NCBI GenBank assembly: GCA_900767075.1
Contig: CAAFXX010000271.1
Span: 1 to 5,777, forward strand
Source of the DNA: Bacteroidales bacterium
GTDB lineage: Bacteria > Bacteroidota > Bacteroidia > Bacteroidales > Muribaculaceae
Direction of reading: 5' to 3'
Length of the DNA: 5,777 bases
Shown: one piece after another, positions 1 through 5,701 of the stretch
Layout of the letters: the number at the start of each line of letters is the position of its first letter
How positions within the stretch are numbered: position 1 is the first letter of the stretch
The notes under the pieces: model-generated
What the model saw: only the letters and a program-made list of their open reading frames with translations
Database searches by the model: none
What the model was told of the DNA's origin: nothing
Made by a program: the position numbers and the translations under genes

Positions 1-512
1 GCGAATGGGACGGCGCCATCTGGCCTTTCGCTTCGGCGCAGACCCTAACTGCTCTTGCCAATTACCTCAATGAAGAGAAGAACCCGGTTGTCGGCGACAC
101 CACATTCTTCAAGCAGATGAAGCTTTACGAGGAGTCGCAGCATCACCGCGGACGCCCTTATATCGGCGAGTATCTCGACGAAGTGACCGGTTACTGGCTG
201 AAGGGCGATCAGGAGCGCAGCCGCTATTACAATCATTCGACCTACAACGACCTTGTGATCACAGGTCTTGCCGGGCTTCGTCCTCGCAACGACGATACCC
301 TTGAGGTGAATCCCCTCGTGCCAGACGGCACGTGGAAATATTTCTGTCTCGACAATATTCCGTATCATGGCAGAAACGTTTCGATCAACTGGGATGAGGA
401 CGGCTCGCGCTATCATCTCGGCAAGGGAATGCGCGTCTTGGTCGACGGCAAGGAGGTCGGCCATTCTCCGGTGCTGACTCATCTTGTGATGAAGGATGCT
501 TTAAAAAAGTAA
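1..512 (+). CDS. Glycoside hydrolase, C-terminal part (MGH1/GH63-like six-hairpin fold suspected)
   Basis: This is the 3' end of a gene that starts before the window; the open frame runs from base 3 to a TAA at 510-512, giving about 169 residues. The segment at bases 3-80 reads EWDGAIWPFASAQTLTALAN, which resembles the aromatic, Trp-Pro-containing helical hairpin near the end of the catalytic barrel in (alpha/alpha)6 glycosidases. Next comes NHSTYNDLVITGLAGLRPR (about 231-287), then a beta-rich tail including LEVNPLVPDGTW and YHGRNVSINWDEDGSRY, which looks like the small C-terminal beta-sandwich found in such enzymes. Family knowledge suggests an exo-acting hydrolase working in the periplasm or at the cell surface, but the signal peptide and catalytic acids lie outside the window. 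It is co-directional with the rhamnosidase 76 bases downstream and probably acts on the same glycan. The exact GH family and sugar cannot be assigned from this fragment. It could equally belong to another six-hairpin family. Confidence 0.75.
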   Translation, partial: EWDGAIWPFASAQTLTALANYLNEEKNPVVGDTTFFKQMKLYEESQHHRGRPYIGEYLDEVTGYWLKGDQERSRYYNHSTYNDLVITGLAGLRPRNDDTLEVNPLVPDGTWKYFCLDNIPYHGRNVSINWDEDGSRYHLGKGMRVLVDGKEVGHSPVLTHLVMKDALKK

Positions 513-524
513 ATTACCGAAACT

Positions 525-564
525 GTTTAAACCGATTCATGTTTTGACATGAATCGGTTTAAAC
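525..564. repeat. Perfect 17-bp inverted repeat between the two glycosidase genes
   Basis: The left arm is 525-541 (GTTTAAACCGATTCATG) and the right arm is 548-564, its exact reverse complement, with a 6-base loop TTTTGA at 542-547. A U-G wobble (524/565) could extend the RNA stem by one pair. Each outer end carries the self-palindromic octamer GTTTAAAC (525-532 and 557-564), so the arms also share a direct repeat. It begins 12 bases after the stop of the upstream gene and ends 24 bases before the rhamnosidase ATG. No U-run follows on either strand, so it is not a textbook intrinsic terminator. It could be an attenuating or processing hairpin that lowers expression of downstream genes, an mRNA 3'-end stabiliser, or an operator. 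Confidence 0.8.
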
Positions 565-588
565 GACTTAATATAATTCTTCAGCAGA

Positions 589-3348
589 ATGTTAAAAAAA
601 CTGTCTGTTATATTGTTCGGCATTTTCGCGGCTGTTGCGGCGCAGGCTTTGACTGTCGGCAGGATGACTGTCGAAATGATGGAAACGCCGCTTGCTGTCT
701 CCACTGCCACGCCCCGTTTCGGCTGGCAGCTCTCCGGCGTCAAAGGGGAGATGCAGTCGGCATATGACATCGAGGTCGCGGAGCTGTCGAAAGGGAAATT
801 CCACAAGGTGTGGAATTCCGGTAAGGTTAAGTCGGGAAGCAGCCAGCTTGTGAAATATGCCGGTCCCACCTTGGTTCCGGCTAAACGCTATTTCTGGCGT
901 GTCCGCGTATGGAATGAGTCAGGAAAGGCTTCTTCATGGAGTGGGAGAGAGGAATTCCGTCTGGCTCCGGATCTCTCTAAATTGCCCGGCAAATGGATCG
1001 GAGCCGTCAGCTATGAGAAGGCGAATCTTCCTTCGGGTAGAAATTATACCTATGACAAATGGAAATTGCCGGAGGTGAAGGCTGCTTTCGAGGCGGTCGA
1101 TTCAATGGCATCGCGCAGTCTCTTGCTTCGCGATGACTTTACGATTGATAAGAAGGTCGCCGACGCAACTGTCTATGTCTGCGGTCTCGGTCACTATGAG
1201 CTTTCAATCAACGGTCAGAAGGTTGGCGACGGTGAGTTCACCCCTCTTTGGAGCGATTACGACAAGACCGTCTATTATAACATCTATGATGTGACTCCTC
1301 TGATCCGTAAGGGTGAGAACGCGTTGGGCGTCTTGCTCGGCAACGGTTTCTACAATGTGATCCGCGGATCGCGTTACAGCAAGCTTCAGATCGGTTTCGG
1401 TCCGGAGACCTTGTGGCTGAATCTTCTGATCCGTTATACCGACGGAACGGAGCAGATTGTGAGCACAGATAATACTTGGCGTTACGACCTCAGCCCGATC
1501 ACGTTCCATTCTATGTATGGCGGCGAGGATTACGACGCGCGCCTGGAGCAGCCGGGATGGAACGCTCCCGGTTTCAATGCTGGGGCTTGGAAACCTGTCG
1601 TGGTGCAGCGTGCTCCCAAGGGGGCGCTGACGCCCCAGCAGACTCCTCCCGTTAAGATCGGGGAGCGATTCAAGCCTATATCCGTTCATAAGCTGACTGC
1701 CGAAGAGGTGGAGAATGCCACCAAGAAAACCAAGCGTACGGTCGATCCTTCGGCGATTTTGCTCGATATGGGTCAGAACCTCGCCGGATTCCCTGAAATA
1801 ACCCTTCAGGGCAAACGCGGTCAGAAGGTGACGCTTGTAGTGGGAGAGAGCATCGACGGCAACGCCGTGAATCAGAAGCAGACCGGCCGTCAGCATTATT
1901 ATGTCTACACTTTGAAGAGCGACAAGCCGGAGACGTGGCATCCCCGTTTCTCGTATTACGGTTTCCGCTATATTCAGGTCGAGGGGGCTGTACTCGCCGG
2001 TGAACCGAATCCTCAGGGATTGCCTGTGATTGAGGATATAGCTTCATGCTTTATCTACAATTCGGCACCGGAGCACAGCTCTTTCGAGAGCTCGAGCGAG
2101 GTGATGACGAAGGCGCATTGGCTTATCCGCAATGCGGAGCGGAGCAACATGCAGTCGGTTCTTACCGATTGTCCGCACCGTGAGAAACTCGGCTGGCTGG
2201 AGCAGGTGCATCTCAACGGACCGAGCCTGTTATATAATTATGACATGACCCAGTATCTGCCGAAGGTGCTCCGTGACATCAGCGACAGCCAGCGTGCCGA
2301 CGGCGCCGTGCCGACTATAGCTCCGCAGTATGTGGAGTTTGACGCCGACTGGGGCGAGCCGTTCCGCGAATCGCCCGAGTGGGGTGCAACGCTGATGCTG
2401 TCGCCCTGGCAGTATTATGACGCATATGGTGACGACACCCTTATCCGCGAGTATTATCCGAACATGAAGAGATACGTGGATTATCTCGGCACCCGCTCTG
2501 ACGGGAACCTTATAGATTTCGGTCTCGGCGACTGGTATGACTATGGCGATTTCCGCGCCGGATTCTCTCGTAATACACCTGTCGGGCTGGTGGCTTCGGC
2601 TCATTATTACCAGGATCTTATCCATATGGTGAAGTCGGCGGAGCTTGTCGGAAACAAGGCTGACGCGGCTCATTATTCAGCATTGGCTGGAGAGGTGCGC
2701 GATGCCTTCAACAAGAAGTATTTCGACGCCTCTAAGTGTACATATGGAACAGGAAGCCAGGCTTCGAATGCGCTGCCTCTCTATCTCGATATGGTCCCTG
2801 CAGGAAAGCGCGAGTGTGTGCTGGAGAGTCTACTGAAGGATATCCGCGAGCATGGCACGCGTCTCACGACGGGCGACGTGGGCAACCGCTATCTGTTCCG
2901 CACGCTTGCCGACAACGGTCAGAATGCAGTGATGTATGACATGAACAACCATTACGATGCTCCGGGTTACGGCTTCCAGCTCAAATTCGGCGCCACCACG
3001 CTTACCGAGCAGTGGGATCCGCGTCAGGGCTCGTCGTGGAATCATTTCATGATGGGTCAGATCGATGAATGGCTGTTCCGCTCTCTTGCCGGAATTCAGG
3101 TCGACCCTGAGCGTCCCGGCATGCGGAACATCATTATAAAGCCTGCTCCTGTGGGCGACCTTACGGAAGTGAAGGGCGCAACAGAGACTCTCTATGGCAA
3201 GGTGGCTGTCGACTGGACGCGCAGCGGCAATGATTTTGCCCTTACCGTCACCATTCCTGCCAACACCACGGCTTCGGTCTATCTCCCCGGTGCTTCGAAG
3301 CCTGTGGAAATTAAATCGGGAACTTATTCTTTCAATGCCAAGATATAA
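589..3348 (+). CDS. Secreted GH78 alpha-L-rhamnosidase, 919 aa
   Basis: It hydrolyses terminal alpha-L-rhamnose from glycans or glycosides with inversion of configuration, probably in the periplasm. Residues 1-20 form a type I signal peptide (MLKK, hydrophobic core, cleavage after AQA) with no lipobox Cys. The domain order fits GH78: an N-terminal Ig/Fn3-like domain (about 22-125), a Bac_rhamnosid_N beta domain (about 180-345, including LSINGQKVGDGEF), a second beta domain with LLDMGQNLAGF (392-401), the six-hairpin catalytic domain (about 490-825) and a C-terminal beta-sandwich from about 835 (GIQVDPERPGMRN onward). The general acid should be Glu532 in DCPHREKLGW (527-536), and the general base Glu807 in LTEQWDP. 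The loop GLGDWYDYGDF (645-655) is also typical. The length is normal for the family and the frame is intact. The start is ATG 589, since it places the signal peptide at the N-terminus; no clear Shine-Dalgarno precedes it, as is usual in Bacteroidota. The esterase gene follows 4 bases later, so the two are almost surely co-transcribed. Enzyme class is secure; the natural substrate is inferred. Confidence 0.96.
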   Translation: MLKKLSVILFGIFAAVAAQALTVGRMTVEMMETPLAVSTATPRFGWQLSGVKGEMQSAYDIEVAELSKGKFHKVWNSGKVKSGSSQLVKYAGPTLVPAKRYFWRVRVWNESGKASSWSGREEFRLAPDLSKLPGKWIGAVSYEKANLPSGRNYTYDKWKLPEVKAAFEAVDSMASRSLLLRDDFTIDKKVADATVYVCGLGHYELSINGQKVGDGEFTPLWSDYDKTVYYNIYDVTPLIRKGENALGVLLGNGFYNVIRGSRYSKLQIGFGPETLWLNLLIRYTDGTEQIVSTDNTWRYDLSPITFHSMYGGEDYDARLEQPGWNAPGFNAGAWKPVVVQRAPKGALTPQQTPPVKIGERFKPISVHKLTAEEVENATKKTKRTVDPSAILLDMGQNLAGFPEITLQGKRGQKVTLVVGESIDGNAVNQKQTGRQHYYVYTLKSDKPETWHPRFSYYGFRYIQVEGAVLAGEPNPQGLPVIEDIASCFIYNSAPEHSSFESSSEVMTKAHWLIRNAERSNMQSVLTDCPHREKLGWLEQVHLNGPSLLYNYDMTQYLPKVLRDISDSQRADGAVPTIAPQYVEFDADWGEPFRESPEWGATLMLSPWQYYDAYGDDTLIREYYPNMKRYVDYLGTRSDGNLIDFGLGDWYDYGDFRAGFSRNTPVGLVASAHYYQDLIHMVKSAELVGNKADAAHYSALAGEVRDAFNKKYFDASKCTYGTGSQASNALPLYLDMVPAGKRECVLESLLKDIREHGTRLTTGDVGNRYLFRTLADNGQNAVMYDMNNHYDAPGYGFQLKFGATTLTEQWDPRQGSSWNHFMMGQIDEWLFRSLAGIQVDPERPGMRNIIIKPAPVGDLTEVKGATETLYGKVAVDWTRSGNDFALTVTIPANTTASVYLPGASKPVEIKSGTYSFNAKI

Positions 3349-3352
3349 TCTC

Positions 3353-4717
3353 ATGAAAATATCAAAAGTTTCAAAAATATCAGCGGTTCTGCTTGCGGTT
3401 GCATCTTTCTCTCCGCTTGCCGCGCAGAATAATTATGAGAACCATTTCACAAAGCCTTTGGGTAAGGCTCTTGATGAAGTGGCGGCGCGTTTCGGCGTCC
3501 GGTTCAAGTACAATGTCGATACCACCGGACTTGTGTTGCCCTATGCCGATTTCAGGGTGCGCCCCTATTCAATCGACGAGACCCTCCAGAACATGCTCGG
3601 TCCGTTTGATTTCAAGGCATGGCAGCAGAGTGAGAAGGTTTACAAGATCAAGCCTTATGAGTATCCGCGCCGCTATGATTCCGACGGATACAAGATGATC
3701 GCTTATCTCACTTCCCTGTATAACGACAAGGGAAGCTGGGAGCAGCGTCGTGACTCATTGCGCCTTGACGTGCGTAAGCTTCTTACAATCGACGAGCTGC
3801 TTGCCGAGCGTGTGCCGTCGAAGCCCCATTTCTCGAAGGTTCGCAAGTTCGACGGATACACTGTCCAGAACTTTTATCTTGAGACTACTCCGGGAATGTA
3901 TGTGGCGGGATCGATCTACGCTCCCACTTCGAAAGGGAAGCATCCTCTGATCATATGTCCCAACGGGCATTTCTATAACGGTCGTTACAACAAGGAGCAG
4001 CAGCAGAGGCTCGGCACGCTGGCGCGTATGGGTGCCATCTGTGTGGACTATGACCTTTATGGCTGGGGTGAATCCGAGCTTCAGGTCGGTGCCGAGGGTC
4101 ATCATACGTCGCGTGCCCACGTGCAGCAGATTCTCAACGGTATTTCGATTCTTGATTTCATGATCGACCGCAAGGATGTCGACAAGACCCGTGTAGGGGT
4201 CAACGGTGGTTCGGGCGGTGGCACACAGACTGTGTTGCTGTCGTTCCTCGATCCGCGTTATACTGCGGCATGTCCAACTGTCAGTCTGGCGTCTCATTTC
4301 GACGGTGGCTGTCCATGCGAGAGCGGTATGCCGATACAGCTTGCAGCCGGCGGCACATGCAATCCGGAGATGGCGGCGGCGTTTGCTCCAAAGCCGATGC
4401 GCATCATCAGCGACGGCAAGGACTGGACGCACACTGTGCCCGAGCTGGAGTTCCCATACCTGCAGCGTGTCTATGGATTCTATGACGCCAAGCAGAACGT
4501 AAGCAACACACATCTCCCGAAGGAGGGACATGATTTCGGCGTGAACAAGCGCAATGCCGTTTACGACTTCTTCATCGAAACATTCGGTCTCGACCGCACG
4601 AAGCTCGATGAATCGAAAGTGACGATCGAAACCGCCGACGCCCTCAAGAGCTTCGGTCCCGACGGCTCCCTCCTCCCCGCCAACGCCATCCGCTTCACCC
4701 CCTCCACCAAGAAGTAA
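3353..4717 (+). CDS. Secreted alpha/beta-hydrolase (acetyl-esterase-like) with N-terminal STN-like domain, 454 aa
   Basis: Probably a periplasmic serine esterase that removes acyl groups from a glycan so that the neighbouring glycosidases can act. Residues 1-24 are a signal peptide (MKISK, hydrophobic core, SPLAA/Q). Residues about 31-101 (from FTKPLGKALDEVAARFGVRF to KVYKIKP) show the alternating pattern of an STN domain (secretin/TonB N-terminal fold). The hydrolase domain follows from about residue 160: a possible oxyanion segment CPNGHFYNGRY, the nucleophile elbow GGSGGGTQ with Ser287, a probable acid at Asp354 or Asp357 (SDGKDWT), and the catalytic His393 in EGHDFG. Four Cys lie close together (307, 320, 322, 336) and may form disulfides. 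The start was placed at ATG 3353, 4 bases after the rhamnosidase stop. ATG 3335 would overlap that gene by 14 bases, and ATG 3194 would bury the signal peptide 53 residues inside. The fold and triad are well supported; the acetylated substrate is inference, and a peptidase or other esterase role is possible. Confidence 0.88.
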   Translation: MKISKVSKISAVLLAVASFSPLAAQNNYENHFTKPLGKALDEVAARFGVRFKYNVDTTGLVLPYADFRVRPYSIDETLQNMLGPFDFKAWQQSEKVYKIKPYEYPRRYDSDGYKMIAYLTSLYNDKGSWEQRRDSLRLDVRKLLTIDELLAERVPSKPHFSKVRKFDGYTVQNFYLETTPGMYVAGSIYAPTSKGKHPLIICPNGHFYNGRYNKEQQQRLGTLARMGAICVDYDLYGWGESELQVGAEGHHTSRAHVQQILNGISILDFMIDRKDVDKTRVGVNGGSGGGTQTVLLSFLDPRYTAACPTVSLASHFDGGCPCESGMPIQLAAGGTCNPEMAAAFAPKPMRIISDGKDWTHTVPELEFPYLQRVYGFYDAKQNVSNTHLPKEGHDFGVNKRNAVYDFFIETFGLDRTKLDESKVTIETADALKSFGPDGSLLPANAIRFTPSTKK

Positions 4718-4770
4718 CCATCCGGCAATACTTACTCCGACAAATCACATCCCTTATCATCCCCAAATCC
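4681..4770 (+). promoter_or_regulatory. C-rich, G-poor stretch, possible Rho-utilisation (rut) region
   Basis: By hand count these 90 bases contain 39 C and only 7 G, and the last 30 (4741-4770) have 13 C and no G. A line inside the same gene (4021-4080) has 22 G and 12 C, so the strand skew flips here. The stretch covers the last 12 codons of the esterase gene plus its stop, and runs up to the terminator hairpin. Unstructured C-rich, G-poor RNA is the known loading preference of Rho, so Rho could act together with the hairpin. This is inferred from composition only. Confidence 0.35.
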
Positions 4771-4771
4771 T

Positions 4772-4807
4772 AAAGTTGCGCCGTAACACATTTACGGCGC
4801 AACTTTT
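4772..4807 (+). terminator. Intrinsic terminator after the esterase gene
   Basis: A perfect 15-bp stem is formed by 4772-4786 (AAAGTTGCGCCGTAA) and 4792-4806, with loop CACAT (4787-4791). The stem core is GC-rich (TTGCGCCG). A run of four T (4804-4807) ends the stem and is followed by AT-only sequence interrupted by a single C, giving a usable U-rich tail for the plus strand. It sits 54 bases after the esterase stop and marks the end of the enzyme operon. The minus-strand operon converges on it, but on that strand the tail is weak (TTTAGG), so two-way function is only possible. Confidence 0.88.
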
Positions 4808-4825
4808 ATATATACTTTTATATAT
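4802..4825. repeat. Tandem 12-bp direct repeat ACTTTTATATAT (two copies)
   Basis: Copy one is 4802-4813 and copy two is 4814-4825, adjacent and identical. The first copy overlaps the terminator tail, so the repeat may extend the U/A-rich tail. It lies exactly at the change from GC-richer to AT-rich sequence. Slippage duplication is the simplest origin; an old insertion junction is an alternative. Confidence 0.6.
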
Positions 4826-4941
4826 AATGGTATTCCATACAACCTAATGAACAAATTGCGGCATCCTACTAAATAAATTTGTGATAGTTTGCTGATGTTT
4901 CTTCTTTAGTTTTCATCTCAATCTTCTTTTTTAACTGTAAA
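4826..4941. other. AT-rich intergenic stretch between convergent operons
   Basis: These 116 bases separate the terminator region from the last codon of the minus-strand operon. I see no tRNA, hairpin terminator or recognisable protein-coding gene here. The only open frame of note is a 15-codon minus-strand ATG-to-TAG reading (4916-4869) preceded by a purine-rich AAAAAAGAAGATTGAG, which may be chance or the remnant of a third gene. Confidence 0.5.
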
Positions 4942-5340
4942 TTAACCTATCATTTCTTTAAATGATCTTGATTTTGTCGCTAAATCTATTAAAATAGATT
5001 TGGCAAAATCATCATCTAAAGTAGCATATCGTTGGATTACAAAGTTTTTAAGGTCATTGAACTTAATATTTCGACCGGTATCATCAAACTTTAACTTATC
5101 CTTGTTAAAATGAATTATGGCGTGAATTAAATCTGTTTTTGTTTTTCCAGTGATTTTAAATATATGACCATTTTGATCAACATATTGTTGATTTAAATAA
5201 TATTTATCAAATAAATGATTATCCCGTGGATAATCCCACAAATCACCAATATGGATTTCTTCCAAACTCTGCGGATTCAGAGAGACTAAAGAAATATTGA
5301 GCATCGGAAATTGTAATTTCATAATAAACACATTAGACAT
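4942..5340 (-). CDS. Hypothetical protein, about 132 aa, AT-rich accessory operon
   Basis: I do not recognise this protein. It is a soluble-looking polypeptide with no signal peptide or membrane segment. Visible parts are a hydrophobic N-terminal strand region (KLQFPMLNISLVSL), a central acidic/aromatic segment (IGDLWDYPRDNHLFDKYY), a QNGHIFKITGKTKTDLIHAI segment and a helical C-terminus (DDDFAKSILIDLATKSRSF). Start choice is open: ATG at 5340 is preferred here, but an in-frame GTG at 5349 lies 7 bases after a GGAG and would add three residues; a later ATG at 5322 is also possible. It follows the 107-aa gene on the same strand with a gap of about 30 bases, so they are probably co-transcribed. 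Base composition is far more AT-rich than the enzyme operon, which suggests transfer. Small size and position behind another small gene would fit an immunity or antitoxin protein, but no motif proves it. Confidence 0.7.
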   Translation of the reverse strand: MSNVFIMKLQFPMLNISLVSLNPQSLEEIHIGDLWDYPRDNHLFDKYYLNQQYVDQNGHIFKITGKTKTDLIHAIIHFNKDKLKFDDTGRNIKFNDLKNFVIQRYATLDDDFAKSILIDLATKSRSFKEMIG

Positions 5341-5377
5341 TAAACACACTCTTAGACTCCAGTAAAATAATCATTTT

Positions 5378-5701
5378 TTATTTCACCCTCACCAAGACTT
5401 TAGAAGTGCATTGATCAGAAGGAATTTCCATTAAGACAGAATCCTTGCCGTCAAAATAAGTTGCATATTCCACTATTCCTTCATCATATTTATAATCGGA
5501 AGGAATGCCATATCGTGCCAGTCCGCTATCATATCTATCCTCTATACTATTTTTTAAATTATCATAATTTAAATGATTGTAATATCCTGATATACATTTT
5601 ATAAGATAGGCAGTCCTGTCGCTGACAACGGCAGTGTAGAGCTTATTGTCACCTTTTCTTATCCAGCACACATTTCTGCTGTAATCAAGATATAAATTCA
5701 C
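5378..5701 (-). CDS. Hypothetical protein, 107 aa, GTG start overlapping upstream stop
   Basis: I do not recognise this protein. No signal peptide or transmembrane segment is visible. The sequence mixes probable beta strands (NLYLDYSRNVCWI, KLYTAVVSDRTAYLI, DSVLMEIPS, KVLVRVK) with a Tyr/Asn-rich middle (GYYNHLNYDNLKNSIEDRYD), which suggests a small compact alpha/beta domain. The only usable start is GTG 5701-5699: the frame is closed by TAA at 5713-5711 and there is no in-frame ATG until near the C-terminus. An AAGAG lies 6 bases before the GTG. The preceding minus-strand frame ends with TAG at 5703-5701, sharing the G, which points to translational coupling. Function is unknown. The operon layout would fit an immunity, antitoxin or other accessory role, but that is speculation. 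Confidence 0.68.
   Translation of the reverse strand: MNLYLDYSRNVCWIRKGDNKLYTAVVSDRTAYLIKCISGYYNHLNYDNLKNSIEDRYDSGLARYGIPSDYKYDEGIVEYATYFDGKDSVLMEIPSDQCTSKVLVRVK

Noticed and set aside
45..482. 145-codon minus-strand open frame
   Set aside because: It is antisense to the glycosidase C-terminal end, whose sequence has clear family-like motifs on the plus strand.
594..600. Seven-A homopolymer at codons 2-4 of the rhamnosidase as a phase-variation tract
   Set aside because: It is only seven bases long and encodes Leu-Lys-Lys, the normal positive n-region of a signal peptide. It is too short to claim phase variation.
1204..1941. 245-codon minus-strand open frame
   Set aside because: It is antisense to the well-supported GH78 gene, and its protein is low in recognisable structure.
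3194..3352. Earlier starts for the esterase (ATG 3194 or 3335)
   Set aside because: The first overlaps the rhamnosidase by 155 bases and places 53 residues before a good signal peptide. The second overlaps by 14 bases and adds a short MPRYNL leader. ATG 3353 gives the cleanest signal peptide.
2830..3354. 174-codon minus-strand open frame over the end of the rhamnosidase
   Set aside because: It is antisense to conserved GH78 catalytic and C-terminal domains, with no family resemblance.
3755..4531. 258-codon minus-strand open frame
   Set aside because: It lies fully antisense to the esterase, whose triad and signal peptide are clear. Its translation shows no coherent domain, so it is a by-product of GC-rich codon usage.
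4845..4874. Plus-strand 9-codon ATG frame in the intergenic stretch
   Set aside because: It is too short, has no ribosome binding site and lies downstream of the terminator.
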